Source of the DNA: Anaerolineae bacterium
GTDB lineage: Bacteria > Chloroflexota > Anaerolineae > Aggregatilineales > J027
Assembly (NCBI GenBank): GCA_021463865.1
Contig: JAJTXY010000016.1
Span: 26,796 to 90,795, forward strand
Reading direction: 5' to 3'
Length of the DNA: 64,000 nt
The notes beneath the pieces were generated by a model. The model did no database searches. It was not told the origin of the DNA and was given only the letters and a program-made list of their open reading frames with translations. The position numbers and the translations under genes were made by a program. Positions 33,728 to 43,049 of the stretch are shown here, one piece after another. Every line of letters starts with the position of its first letter. The first letter of the stretch is position 1.

Positions 33728-33756
33728 ATTATCCTATGACCAGCGCAAAAATACAA
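33728..33756 (-). promoter_or_regulatory. Promoter of the two-gene TPR operon
   Basis: On the minus strand TTGTAT (33751-33756) and GATAAT (33728-33733) are 17 bp apart, with transcription expected to begin near 33720, about 45 bp before the ATG at 33674. It defines the operon together with the terminator at 26186-26207. Confidence 0.65.
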
Positions 33757-33819
33757 CTCTAGTTCTGGTTCAAACCCTGTTAGGGATTCGCAACAGTTCG
33801 GTTAAGTTTTGGTCGGGTG

Positions 33820-33825
33820 TATAAT
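33820..33825 (+). promoter_or_regulatory. -10 element for the radical SAM gene
   Basis: A perfect TATAAT preceded by GGTG lies 40 bp before the ATG at 33866. The -35 region 17 bp upstream (TTCGGT) is weak, so activation or an extended -10 may be needed. An AAGGGAC ribosome site lies 7 bases before the ATG. Confidence 0.55.
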
Positions 33826-33865
33826 AGACATAGGTAGGCAATAGAGAACTTAAGGGACTTTTGCC

Positions 33866-34936
33866 ATGATTACGACTACAACAGATTTACAAACTGCCCT
33901 CGACCAAATGACTGTCCCCGGTTCACTATACACCATAGTAGATAAAGATGAAAAATCGCTACGCTGTACGGCCTGTGGGCATAATTGCCTAATTAAAAAT
34001 GGCCGACGGGGGATTTGCAAAGTGCGTTTTAATCAAGATGGGCAATTGCGCGTGCCCTATGGCTATGTGGGGGCGTTGCAATGTGATCCGGTTGAAAAGA
34101 AGCCGTTTTTTCATGTCGCCCCCGGTACAGATGCGTTTAGCTTTGGGATGCTTGGCTGCAATTTACATTGCTCGTACTGCCAAAATTGGGATATTTCCCA
34201 GACATTAAAAGATGACGACGCCGGACGCGACCCACTGATTATTACTCCTGAGCAGGTGGTGGACTTGGCAAAACAATATCGGGCACGCTCGGTGACTAGT
34301 ACCTACAATGAACCACTGATTACAACGGAATGGGCGGTTGATATTTTCAAACTGGCGAAGAAGGCTGGATTGTATACCTTGTATGTATCCAGCGGCAATG
34401 CCACCCAAGAAGTCATTGATTATCTACAACCCCATCTGACGGGTTATAAAATTGACCTAAAATCCATGCGTGACAAGCCCTATCGTCAATTGGGGGCGGT
34501 TTTGCAACATGTCTTGGATACCATCAAGATGGTTTATGAAGCAGGCATTTGGCTGGAAGTGCTAACGCTGGTCGTGCCGGGGTTTAATGATAGCGAGGCC
34601 GAACTGCGGGATGCGGCTCATTATATTGCAGGCATATCGCCGGATATTCCTTGGCACGTTACGGCTTTCCATCCGGATTACAAAATGATGGAACCCCCAC
34701 CGACGACGACCGCCAAGCTAATCCGCGCCTCGGAAATTGGAGCGGAGGCAGGATTACACTATATATATGCAGGGAATATTCCGGGACATGTTGGGTCGTG
34801 GGAAGATACACGCTGTCCCACCTGCCAAACCACGCTCATTCGACGTATGGGCTACCGGATAATGGAGAACCGTCTATCTGCGACAGATGGTAAATGCCCG
34901 CACTGCCAAAGTGTGATACCCGGCATCTGGCATTAA
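33866..34936 (+). CDS. amrS: AmmeMemoRadiSam-system radical SAM enzyme (PflA-like)
   Basis: The 356-residue protein has the radical SAM cluster motif C98-x3-C102-x2-C105 in MLGCNLHCSYCQNWD. An N-terminal Cys cluster (Cys34, 37, 41, 51: RCTACGHNCLIKNGRRGICK) and a C-terminal pair of CxxC motifs (CPTC, CPHC) probably bind zinc or another cluster. The TSTYNEPLI and YKIDLKSM segments are typical of the family. The AmmeMemoRadiSam enzymes usually occur with Memo-like and AMMECR1-like proteins. Those partners are not in this window and the physiological reaction is unresolved. It is related to pyruvate formate-lyase activating enzymes. Confidence 0.9.
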   Translation: MITTTTDLQTALDQMTVPGSLYTIVDKDEKSLRCTACGHNCLIKNGRRGICKVRFNQDGQLRVPYGYVGALQCDPVEKKPFFHVAPGTDAFSFGMLGCNLHCSYCQNWDISQTLKDDDAGRDPLIITPEQVVDLAKQYRARSVTSTYNEPLITTEWAVDIFKLAKKAGLYTLYVSSGNATQEVIDYLQPHLTGYKIDLKSMRDKPYRQLGAVLQHVLDTIKMVYEAGIWLEVLTLVVPGFNDSEAELRDAAHYIAGISPDIPWHVTAFHPDYKMMEPPPTTTAKLIRASEIGAEAGLHYIYAGNIPGHVGSWEDTRCPTCQTTLIRRMGYRIMENRLSATDGKCPHCQSVIPGIWH

Positions 34937-35014
34937 GCCACATCTCAGTGTATCATTTCTGGGTTAGGGCAGGCATCCCTGCTCATCCATAATGACGCGC
35001 TTGGAATAGGTCGC

Positions 35015-35332
35015 ATGATTAGAATTGTCCCCAAATATAAACTGTTGATGTCCTACGATATTAAACCGGAATCACAGGAGGTTTATTATCGCTTTGTAAC
35101 GACGGATTTTGTTCCGGCTTTGCGACTTATGCACATTTATATGACCGATGTGCATCATACGCTATGGGGCAATTATCCCGTTCGATTGGTTGAATTTGTG
35201 GCGGAATCCAAAGAAATTATTCACGAGGCACTCGACAGTGAGCGGTATAAACAGCTAGAAGAAAAGCTCAAGACCTATACCGAAAATTACAGTCGCAAGG
35301 TGATTCGTTACCGCGACGGATTTCAGATGTAA
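35015..35332 (+). CDS. Hypothetical protein, possible dimeric alpha/beta barrel fold
   Basis: This 105-residue soluble protein begins MIRIVPKYKLLMSYDIKPE and carries an alternating strand-helix pattern (YKLLMSYDI ... EVYYRFVTTDFVPALRLM ... VRLVEFVAESKEIIHEAL). This could be a ferredoxin-like or NIPSNAP-type dimeric barrel. I do not recognise a named family with confidence. It lies between the radical SAM gene (78 bp upstream) and the mannosyltransferase gene (24 bp downstream), and may be co-transcribed with the latter. Confidence 0.65.
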   Translation: MIRIVPKYKLLMSYDIKPESQEVYYRFVTTDFVPALRLMHIYMTDVHHTLWGNYPVRLVEFVAESKEIIHEALDSERYKQLEEKLKTYTENYSRKVIRYRDGFQM

Positions 35333-35356
35333 CCCCCACTTTTCGAGGCCCATTCC

Positions 35357-36133
35357 ATGAAACTAACTGTTGTATTGCCCACGTATAATGAGGCAGAAAA
35401 TCTGCCCCGCATTGTTACGGCGTTGTTTGAACTTGAAATTCCCGATACCACCCTTTCGGTCTTGGTAGTAGATGATAATTCGCCGGATGGCACGGGGCAG
35501 ATCGCCGATGATTTGGCGGCAGAATTTCCGGGTCGGATGAGCGTTTTGCATCGGCAGGGTAAAGAAGGCTTAGGGAAAGCCTATCGTGCCGGATTTTCCA
35601 AAGCGATTGAGGATGGCGCGGAAGCCATCTTACAAATGGACTGCGATTTTTCCCACCAGCCACGTTACATCCCTCAAATGGTCGAGCAGTTGAAAACCCA
35701 TGATATGGTTTTGGGGTCGCGTTTTGCCAAAGGTGGTAGTGTGGATATTGCGTGGGCATGGTGGCGCAAACTGCTCAGTTGGTTTGCCAACAGCGTCTAC
35801 ATCCAATTGATTCTACGGGTGCCGATTCGGGATATGACAGGTGGATATAAGCTGTGGCGGCGCGAAACCTTGATTGGCGTTGGGCTAGATCGTATTCACT
35901 CCAACGGCTATATCTTCCAAACCGAAATGACCTATGTGGCCCTGCGTTTGGGGTATAAGGTCAAGGAAATCCCGATCTATTTCCCTGACCGCACCATCGG
36001 CGAATCCAAAATGAGTTTCCTCATCAGTTATGAGGCGGCGGCGCGGGTGTTCCAAGTCTTGGGGCGTCACCGCAAACTGAAACCCACTGATCGGGCTACC
36101 CAATTACCCGATATAAACTCGGTTATTCAATGA
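35357..36133 (+). CDS. Polyprenol-phosphate mannose synthase-like GT2 glycosyltransferase
   Basis: The 258-residue protein matches DPM1-type enzymes: LTVVLPTYNEAENLPRIV at the start, VVDDNSPDGTG, the metal-binding QMDCDFSHQP, GSRFAKGGSV, DMTGGYKLWRRETL and the C-terminal YFPDRTIGESKMS. There is no C-terminal membrane anchor, as in soluble DPM synthases. It would transfer mannose (or another hexose) from GDP-sugar to polyprenyl phosphate on the cytoplasmic side. This supplies the GT-C membrane transferases encoded elsewhere in the window. The 3' end overlaps the convergent deacetylase gene by 11 bp. Confidence 0.88.
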   Translation: MKLTVVLPTYNEAENLPRIVTALFELEIPDTTLSVLVVDDNSPDGTGQIADDLAAEFPGRMSVLHRQGKEGLGKAYRAGFSKAIEDGAEAILQMDCDFSHQPRYIPQMVEQLKTHDMVLGSRFAKGGSVDIAWAWWRKLLSWFANSVYIQLILRVPIRDMTGGYKLWRRETLIGVGLDRIHSNGYIFQTEMTYVALRLGYKVKEIPIYFPDRTIGESKMSFLISYEAAARVFQVLGRHRKLKPTDRATQLPDINSVIQ

Positions 36134-37136
36134 GAGGTAGATTGGGAATCGGGCCGATCACGGCGACGTACTTCGCTGACATCCAGCCAAGTTGCCCATT
36201 CCATTCTACATGATACCAACCCTCCGCACGCCCTATCACGGTGACAGGTGTTTCAATCGGCACATCGGCCACCAAAATTTCAGCATTGGTAGATGGGGCG
36301 GCACGCAGACGCACATAATCCAGTGTTAGGCCGGGGAGTGTTGCGCCGGGAATGCCTTGACCCATGACTGGCGGCACACCTAAACGAATCGGCATCGTGT
36401 TAGGGGTATCAAAGGGACGCGGGAGGGCTTCAAAACTCGCGCCGACACCTTGCAAATATTCCAAAAAAGTCGGTAGGACACGCTCCGTTACCCGATTGAC
36501 ATCATGCAGGCCGATCACCACACCATCGCCATATGAAAATACGCTGAAATAGGCCCGGTCAGACGATGAATCCCCGACTAGGTTGTTGATAACCTGTTCA
36601 TCAATCTCGGCAGCGGATTTGCCATTATCCCCAAAGCCGCAGTCATTGCCCGATACATGCCAGTTGTAGCTGATGATTTGTTCGCCTTCCCGCGTCGGAA
36701 ATGGTTTGACACCCCCGCCGGGTTGCCGGAAAAGTTTGGTTTGAGCATCGTAATGGGCGAGTTCTGGGCCAAGCGCATCCCGAATGGCGGCTTCAGTACG
36801 GTCATAGGAGGCTTGTACATCTTCATCGGGGGCGTCTGCATAGACTCCCGGTTCTTGCCATAAATGGTTGCCAATGGCGTGGCCTTCGCGGATGATGCGC
36901 TGCAAGATGGCCTCATTACCCTCAATTTGGAAGCCAATGACAAAAAAGGTCGCTTTGGCGTTGTGTTCGGCAAGAATGTCTAGAATTTGCGGGGTATACG
37001 CCGCAGTCGGGCCGTCCTCAAAGGTCAGATACACGCGGAAGGGCCCGGAATCGGCGTGGGCCTGCGGTGGAAAGAAGGACACCGCTAGGATAAGAATGGC
37101 ACATATAAGGCTCGTAGACCGCAGATTCTTTGGCAT
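36123..37136 (-). CDS. Secreted polysaccharide deacetylase-like protein with SH3b domain
   Basis: The protein has 337 residues from the ATG at 37136, which has GAGGGG a few bases upstream; an 18-residue extension would bury the signal peptide. It has a signal peptide (to HADS near 30), a NodB domain (about 35-245) and a bacterial SH3 domain (about 265-330: YVRLRAAPSTNAEILV ... GWYHVEWNGQLGWM). Motif 1 is TFEDGP rather than TFDDGP. Motif 2 has His91 but Glu95 where the second metal-binding His is expected (GNHLWQEP). Motif 3 FRQPGG and the final IGLHDV are present. Activity on peptidoglycan or surface glycan is uncertain. The SH3 domain suggests cell-wall binding. Confidence 0.85.
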   Translation of the reverse strand: MPKNLRSTSLICAILILAVSFFPPQAHADSGPFRVYLTFEDGPTAAYTPQILDILAEHNAKATFFVIGFQIEGNEAILQRIIREGHAIGNHLWQEPGVYADAPDEDVQASYDRTEAAIRDALGPELAHYDAQTKLFRQPGGGVKPFPTREGEQIISYNWHVSGNDCGFGDNGKSAAEIDEQVINNLVGDSSSDRAYFSVFSYGDGVVIGLHDVNRVTERVLPTFLEYLQGVGASFEALPRPFDTPNTMPIRLGVPPVMGQGIPGATLPGLTLDYVRLRAAPSTNAEILVADVPIETPVTVIGRAEGWYHVEWNGQLGWMSAKYVAVIGPIPNLPLIE

Positions 37137-37357
37137 GAATCCCCTCTCCTTTTCATAAGTTTTGCCGAGTATAACCTTATACGAGGGCACAGGGTTTCAA
37201 CGCTTGCTTCACGATTGACCTCCGCTGGAAGGTCGGGTAAGGTTGAGAACGCAATCTGGCCGTGATGCAAACATCTAGTAACCGTATTATGTAGGTGTTT
37301 TATCCGTCGCTACAATTGCCTGCTGTTTATCCATCGGATTTACGAAAGTCGTTGAGA
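37137..37357. other. Divergent intergenic region
   Basis: This gap lies between the deacetylase gene and the YfhO-Wzx gene. On the minus strand TTGAAA and two TATA-like hexamers (TATAAG, TATACT) occur but at poor spacing, so no promoter is assigned. No RNA gene is apparent. Confidence 0.35.
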
Positions 37358-40300
37358 ATGCCCCGTTTATTACGTCGCTTATTGCCCGATCTGGCTATCA
37401 TTGCGGGCTTGTTTATCGTACCGCTCTTGTTTTTTGCCCCCGTTACGCTCGGTGGCCGGACACTCATCCCCGCCGATAATCTGTATCAAGCTGAACCCTA
37501 TGCCACCGAACGCGAACAGGCAGGTGCACCGGAAATCCCCCATAATGCTCTGCTGTCTGATCTTGTGCTGCAAAATTATCAATGGAAAACATTCATCCGC
37601 GAAAATCTCAGCGAGGGTGAAATTCCGCTGTGGCAGCCCAACCAATTTGCTGGGACAACGTTCCTCGCCAATGGTCAACACAGCATGTTGTATCCCTTCA
37701 GCGTGATTTATTATGTACTGCCCCTTGATGCGGCGTATGGATGGTTTGCGGTTAGTCAGTTATGGCTGGCAGGGCTGCTGATGTATGTGTATGTACGGGG
37801 GATTGGCCTCAGTCGCATTGCGGGACTCATCGCGGCACTGACCCTTCAACTCAGCAGCTTTTTCATCGTTTCCGCCGTCCACCCGATGATTCAAGCAAGC
37901 GCGGCGTGGCTGCCTCTTGAATTGTTGATGATCGAATACGTTCTGCTGAAAAAGCCATTTCCCGGTACAGGTGGCAGACCGAACCGCTTGACATGGGTAC
38001 TGATCGGTGCGGTGGGTCTGGGAATGGCGCACTTGGCAGGGCATATCGAAATTGTTTATTACACGCTGCTGGTGATGGCCTTTTATGCCGCGTGTCGTCT
38101 CATCTGTACGTGGTGGCCGAATAAAACTCATTGGCGAAAATTGATTGCCCCATCATTGACCTTGATTGTCATGGTCGCGCTTGGGTTCGGCATTGGCGCG
38201 GTGCAGTTCGTTCCGGGGGTGGAGGCGGCGAATAACAGTTTTCGCACGGATCGGCAAGATTCATTGGATGAGGTGTTGGGATATGCCTTACCCAATCGCC
38301 ATATCGCTAAATTTCTGATGCCGAACGTTTATGGCAATCCGGCGCATCACAGCTATCTGGATGTATTTAAATGGGAAACGGTATCGCAAGATTGGCAGCG
38401 AACAGACCCCGCCAATCCTGAAAATAGCACCCGCGTCACCAATACAGATTTTGGAATCAAAAATTATGTTGAGGGCGGGGTGTACTTGGGGATTTTACCG
38501 CTGTTACTGGCGCTGTTCGGGGTGTACGTGGGGATAAAAAAGAACCTCACCCCCCAGCGCCCTTTCCAACATGGCGAGGGGGAGCAAAGTCCTCCTTATC
38601 GTGGGATATTTGGGTTGCTGGGGCTTGTGTCGCTGACGTTCATGTTTGGGCTGCCGACCTATGCCGTTCTCTATTATGGCTTACCGGGGGTTGATCAACT
38701 GCATACGCCGTTTCGATGGATTTGGCCTTTTACAGTATGCGTGGCGGTGCTGGCGGCATTTGGAGCGGAGGCGCTACAAAAATCGCGTGGCGAGGCCGAA
38801 TATGGGGAGCAGTATTATCAGACCGAGGCGGCGCGACAACCCCTTTATCGTTTGGCAAAACGCGGCGGCTGGGTGTTGATCTGGATAGGGGTTGCAATTC
38901 TGGTCGGGTTGATAGGCAGTCGGGTTTTTTATAATCAGGCCGATGGCTTGGTCGAACGGATTTTTGATGGCCTATCGAAAGCCAATGGGGTTTTTCCGAA
39001 TGCCAAAGCCTTTTACAGTTACGAATTTCGCAACGTGCTGGTTTTGGGATTGACGGTGTTTGGCGCGGGGGTTGTCTTTCGAGTCAGCCGCTGTCCGATT
39101 TATTTACGGCGGGGTAATCGCCAAATTCCGATTTGGCAGGTACTAGCGGTGCTGTTGATTTTGATTGACCTGTTTGCCTCCACCTTTGATTTTAATACCG
39201 CCGCCAAAAAAGAATGGCTGAGTTACAAACCCGAACCGATTGCATGGTTGCAACAGAAAATGGCGGAAGAAGGGACGTTCCGCATTCATGGCTATAAATG
39301 GGGGCGCGATCCAATCCCACAAAATGCGGGGTGGCAATATGGTCTTCAGGATGTCAGGGGCTACGACAGTCTATTTAGTAAAGAATATGCTGATTTATTG
39401 GCGCAAACTGTGCCCCCAAATGGTCTAGCCTATAATCAGATTTTCCCGATCAGCGGTGTCTACGATGATCCCAATGCCCTTGCCAGCCCGATTTTAGATT
39501 TACTGAATGTGCGCTACGTCATCACGGATTGGCTAATCCAAGAACCGGAAAAACTGGGTTATGAGGAAGTCTATGTCAATGCCGGGGTGCGGATTTATCG
39601 CAATCTGGATGCCCTGCCGCGTGCCTATACCCTGCCGATTGACCCCCAAACGCCACATCCTGCCTATTTGCCAGCGTTAGACCATCTCGATGCGTCATTG
39701 GGGACGGCGTCCATCACCCGCTATCAAGATATTACGGTCATGGTGGATGCGATGGTTGAGCAGGATTCATGGTTGGTGTTGTCAGATAGCTATGATGAGG
39801 GCTGGCGGGCCTTTGTGCGTCCATTAGGGGGCACAGAAGATGACGAGAAGGAAATAAATGTCCAACGGGTCAATGGCAATTTACGGGCTGTTCAGCTAGA
39901 GTCGGGGGCATGGACAATTCGCTTCCGCTATAGCCCGGTCAGTTTCCAAATCGGGGCATTTAGCAGCTTTGTCAGCGGCATGTTGGTAATTTTTCTCGCC
40001 CTCCTGTGGCTATGGATGACTTTTGTTGGCGAACACTCCGAAGGTGATACCGGACGGCGAGTATTAAAAAACAGCGTTGCGCCGATTGCCCTGAATTTAT
40101 TTAATCGCCTGATTGATTTCGCCTTCGCGTTTATCATGCTGCGTATTCTGGCACCGGAAAATGCTGGGATTTATTATTACGCGATTGTCGTGTTTGGCTG
40201 GTTCGATATTTTTACCAATTTCGGTCTCAACACTCTGCTGACCCGTGATATTTCGAGGGATAAGGACGCAGCAGGACGTTATCTCTATAACACCACTTTG

Positions 40301-41536
40301 CTGCGGATTGGACTGGCGGGGTTAGCCGTGCCAGCCTTGATTGCCGTCTTGGTGATTCGCAATGCAACCGTTTCGCCCTCGCTTGACCACACCGCCGTCA
40401 TTTCCATTTTCCTGCTCTATATTGGGCTTGTACCTAACAGTCTCAGCACAGGCTTGACCGCGCTGTTTTATGCGTTTGAAAAAGCCGAATATCCTGCCGC
40501 AATTTCAACTATCACCACGCTATTTAAAGTGACGCTTGGGTTAGGGGCGCTACTGGCGGGGTGGGGAGTGATTGGGCTTGCCGGGGCGAGTATCCTCACC
40601 AATCTGGCGACCCTATTGATTTTGATGCGTTTGGCGTGGCCGTTTATCAAGGGCCATTGGAAACCCATGCGCGAAAAAGATTTGCAGCGTATGATGATTC
40701 GGGAATCATGGCCGTTGATGATTAACCACCTCTTGGCGACAGTCTTTTTCAAGAGCGATGTCATTTTGATGGAAGCGATTAACGGGGTGGCGGTGGTCGG
40801 CTCATATTCAACGGCCTATAAGTGGCTGGATGCGCTCAATATTATTCCGGCGTTTTTCACAATGGCCCTGCTCCCGTTGATGTCGCGCCAAAAATCCGAG
40901 GGCAATATCAGCGGATTGGTTCGCAATTACACACTCGGCATCAAGATTTTGGTGATGATTGCCGTCCCAATTGCGGTGTTTACCACCTTTTTGGGGCACT
41001 CATTGGTTGAATTTTTAGGGGGAAGGGAATACCTGCCAGAAGGGGCCATCGCGCTGCAAATCATGATCTGGAGTATTTTGATCGGGTGGATGAACAGTCT
41101 CACCCAGTATGTGTTGATTGCGGTAGACCGTCAGCGCCAAATTACCCGAACCTTTATCGTGGCGGTCAGTTTCAACATTATCGTCAATTTGATTTTGCTG
41201 CCCCGCTACAGCTATAAGGCTGCGGCTGTGACCACCATTCTATCGGAAGGGGCGTTGTTTATCGGCTTTATTCTGCTGCTGCAACCCGTGTTGGGCAAGA
41301 TTAACTGGTTAGGCCAATTGTGGCGCTTGTGGGTAGCCGGTGCGGTCACGTTTGGTGTGACATGGATGCTTTGGCAGTTCGTGCCATTCCTTGCACTATT
41401 GGTCGGTCTTGGAGTCTATGGTGTGGCGGTGATGGTGTTACAACCGTTTAGTGCTGAGGAACAGGCACGCATAGGGTCATTGATGCCACGACGAGTGCGC
41501 CGCATCATCACACGAAAGGAACTAGCACAATCCTGA
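37358..41536 (+). CDS. Fusion of YfhO-like membrane protein and Wzx-type polysaccharide flippase
   Basis: This 1392-residue polytopic membrane protein starts at the ATG at 37358; a GTG at 37295 would add 21 residues, and neither has a strong ribosome site. Residues 1 to about 860 match the YfhO family: N-terminal LFFAPVTLGGRTLIPADN, many membrane helices, a periplasmic domain with LLNVRYVITDW and a terminal beta-sandwich (YDEGWRAFV). After one membrane helix (near 880) comes a second complete module of about 500 residues. It is a Wzx/MATE-like flippase (LNLFNRLIDFAFAFIMLRIL, PLMINHLLATVFFKSDVI) with about 12-14 helices. YfhO proteins assist glycosylation of wall polymers, while flippases move lipid-linked sugars outward. 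The frame is continuous with no sign of error at the junction. Confidence 0.85.
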   Translation: MPRLLRRLLPDLAIIAGLFIVPLLFFAPVTLGGRTLIPADNLYQAEPYATEREQAGAPEIPHNALLSDLVLQNYQWKTFIRENLSEGEIPLWQPNQFAGTTFLANGQHSMLYPFSVIYYVLPLDAAYGWFAVSQLWLAGLLMYVYVRGIGLSRIAGLIAALTLQLSSFFIVSAVHPMIQASAAWLPLELLMIEYVLLKKPFPGTGGRPNRLTWVLIGAVGLGMAHLAGHIEIVYYTLLVMAFYAACRLICTWWPNKTHWRKLIAPSLTLIVMVALGFGIGAVQFVPGVEAANNSFRTDRQDSLDEVLGYALPNRHIAKFLMPNVYGNPAHHSYLDVFKWETVSQDWQRTDPANPENSTRVTNTDFGIKNYVEGGVYLGILPLLLALFGVYVGIKKNLTPQRPFQHGEGEQSPPYRGIFGLLGLVSLTFMFGLPTYAVLYYGLPGVDQLHTPFRWIWPFTVCVAVLAAFGAEALQKSRGEAEYGEQYYQTEAARQPLYRLAKRGGWVLIWIGVAILVGLIGSRVFYNQADGLVERIFDGLSKANGVFPNAKAFYSYEFRNVLVLGLTVFGAGVVFRVSRCPIYLRRGNRQIPIWQVLAVLLILIDLFASTFDFNTAAKKEWLSYKPEPIAWLQQKMAEEGTFRIHGYKWGRDPIPQNAGWQYGLQDVRGYDSLFSKEYADLLAQTVPPNGLAYNQIFPISGVYDDPNALASPILDLLNVRYVITDWLIQEPEKLGYEEVYVNAGVRIYRNLDALPRAYTLPIDPQTPHPAYLPALDHLDASLGTASITRYQDITVMVDAMVEQDSWLVLSDSYDEGWRAFVRPLGGTEDDEKEINVQRVNGNLRAVQLESGAWTIRFRYSPVSFQIGAFSSFVSGMLVIFLALLWLWMTFVGEHSEGDTGRRVLKNSVAPIALNLFNRLIDFAFAFIMLRILAPENAGIYYYAIVVFGWFDIFTNFGLNTLLTRDISRDKDAAGRYLYNTTLLRIGLAGLAVPALIAVLVIRNATVSPSLDHTAVISIFLLYIGLVPNSLSTGLTALFYAFEKAEYPAAISTITTLFKVTLGLGALLAGWGVIGLAGASILTNLATLLILMRLAWPFIKGHWKPMREKDLQRMMIRESWPLMINHLLATVFFKSDVILMEAINGVAVVGSYSTAYKWLDALNIIPAFFTMALLPLMSRQKSEGNISGLVRNYTLGIKILVMIAVPIAVFTTFLGHSLVEFLGGREYLPEGAIALQIMIWSILIGWMNSLTQYVLIAVDRQRQITRTFIVAVSFNIIVNLILLPRYSYKAAAVTTILSEGALFIGFILLLQPVLGKINWLGQLWRLWVAGAVTFGVTWMLWQFVPFLALLVGLGVYGVAVMVLQPFSAEEQARIGSLMPRRVRRIITRKELAQS
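38549..38595 (+). repeat. REP-like GC-rich insertion within the YfhO module
   Basis: The segment reads CCTCACCCCCC, then a loop, then GAGGGGGAG. It encodes a hydrophilic stretch (NLTPQRPFQHGEGEQSPP) between two membrane helices of the YfhO module. It resembles the intergenic inverted repeat at 13385-13416 in its arms and flanks. It may be a dispersed repeat tolerated in frame. Confidence 0.4.
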
Positions 41537-41576
41537 TGCAACCGAGAGCAGTCGGTGTATGGGCTGAGTGTGGAGC

Positions 41577-41906
41577 CTAGCTTTCGATTTTGGCCTCACT
41601 GCTCTTCAGCGGCACCACTTCAAGTCGGTATTGGTCAATCAGTCGGTGTACGACGGGATTGGACTGTACAGGAATCACTAATTTTTGGTCTTCTTGAATA
41701 ACCGTAAAGTGGTAGATGCTGACACTGCGACCCGGCCCGTAAGTATGCATTTCGACACGTACAATCGGATCAAGCGTGCAGCCGCGCTGTAGGCGATTGA
41801 CCAGAATTTCCACTGGGGCAATGGGCTGCGAATGGCTCGACCATGGCTTCAAATTGGCGGTGCTTCGTTTATAGTCCTGCATCCGAGACTGTACATTCTT
41901 TGCCAT
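41577..41906 (-). CDS. Hypothetical 109-residue protein
   Basis: This small soluble basic protein has a clear GAGGAG ribosome site about 8 bases before its ATG, which supports it being real. The sequence (LVNRLQRGCTLDPIVRVEMHTYGPGRSVSIYHFTVIQEDQKLVIPV) suggests a small mixed alpha/beta fold. I recognise no family. Upstream (41907-42046) the gap is AT-rich with several short palindromes (CTTAT-cagt-ATAAG near 41944-41957, ACCAAAATTGGT near 41990) that could bind a regulator. It converges on the YfhO-Wzx gene. Confidence 0.6.
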   Translation of the reverse strand: MAKNVQSRMQDYKRSTANLKPWSSHSQPIAPVEILVNRLQRGCTLDPIVRVEMHTYGPGRSVSIYHFTVIQEDQKLVIPVQSNPVVHRLIDQYRLEVVPLKSSEAKIES

Positions 41907-42046
41907 TTCAATCTCTCCTCAAACCGTAGCTCAACATTTCTCCTACTTATCAGTATAAGTGGAAAATGTAAATTTCGGGTAAGGAGAAACCAAAATTGGT
42001 TTAAGGCTTAAAAAATTTAACTTAATTTGCCGTGCTGTTAATGAAA

Positions 42047-43048
42047 TTATTCGAGGCGAACACCTGTAGCATGGACAGATAAGGGGAGGACTTGGTAGCC
42101 TGCATGGGTGAGGGTTTCACTTAGAAGTTGCTGTTCGGCGGGGGTGATGAGGATAATGGCACAGTCGCCGCCGCCTGCCCCACTTAATTTTGCCCCATAT
42201 GCCCCTGCCGCACGTGCTTGGAATACGATGTCCGCGAGTGGCGCAGTATCAACCCCGATGGCGTGCAGTAAGCCGTGCTGGATATTCATTAATTGTCCCA
42301 AACGAGGCCAATCAGCATTTTCAAGCGCAGGGCGACCCTCTTCGACAAGGGTCAACATTAATTCAATAATCGGTGGCACAATATGAGGCAGGCTATCATG
42401 CAGTTGACGTACCTGCTGTACATAATTGACCGTACCTGCTTTTTGTCCACTGTAGACAACCATCAACGGCAGAGTTGGAATATCGAGGGGAACGATTTCA
42501 CGGGGTGTGTGATTGGCATAATAGAGTGTCCCCCCCCAAATTGCGGCGGCAAGATCGGCCCCCGACCCCAAATGCTGTACCTGTTGAATGGCGTCAACGC
42601 CCATATCGAACAATTGGCGGTGGGACAAACCCACCCCAAACAGCGATGAAAGCCCGAATAAGGCGGTTGCAACAGTGGCCGATGAACTACCCAGCCCCAA
42701 CGTTGCCGCAAAATCGCTGGCGGTCTCAATTTTTAGCGACACATTAAATGGAAATTGGCGGTGAAAGAGGGCCACACAGCTTGCAATAAAACTGGCGGGG
42801 CCGCTGACCTGATTCGTCTCAGCAATTTCATGAAGGGGGTGTTGCCAATGATCGAGGCCAACTGCCGGAGCGGTGATCGTGAGGATCTGTTTGGTAGAGG
42901 GTTCAGCTTCTAGCGTCATATAGAGGCGCGAGTCTACGGCTGTGATCAAGCAAATGCCATTGTATACAATGGCATGTTCCCCCAACAAAAATAGCTTGCC
43001 GGGGGCGGAGACTTTGACTCTCGAATGGACGGGTGAAACGGCTGGCAC
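42047..43048 (-). CDS. mvk: Mevalonate kinase (GHMP family)
   Basis: The 333-residue protein has the GHMP substrate motif SAPGKLFLLGEHAIVY (13-29), the ATP motif TLGLGSSSATVATAL (116-130) and the C-terminal AKLSGAGGGDCAIIL. The length and GEHAIVY match mevalonate kinases rather than galactokinases or homoserine kinases. It would phosphorylate mevalonate with ATP on the way to isopentenyl diphosphate. This is unusual for bacteria, which mostly use the MEP route, but is known in some Chloroflexota. The start is GTG at 43048, one base after the stop of the Crp-family gene, so expression is tied to that regulator. Other pathway genes are not in the window. Confidence 0.87.
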   Translation of the reverse strand: MPAVSPVHSRVKVSAPGKLFLLGEHAIVYNGICLITAVDSRLYMTLEAEPSTKQILTITAPAVGLDHWQHPLHEIAETNQVSGPASFIASCVALFHRQFPFNVSLKIETASDFAATLGLGSSSATVATALFGLSSLFGVGLSHRQLFDMGVDAIQQVQHLGSGADLAAAIWGGTLYYANHTPREIVPLDIPTLPLMVVYSGQKAGTVNYVQQVRQLHDSLPHIVPPIIELMLTLVEEGRPALENADWPRLGQLMNIQHGLLHAIGVDTAPLADIVFQARAAGAYGAKLSGAGGGDCAIILITPAEQQLLSETLTHAGYQVLPLSVHATGVRLE

Positions 43049-43049
43049 G

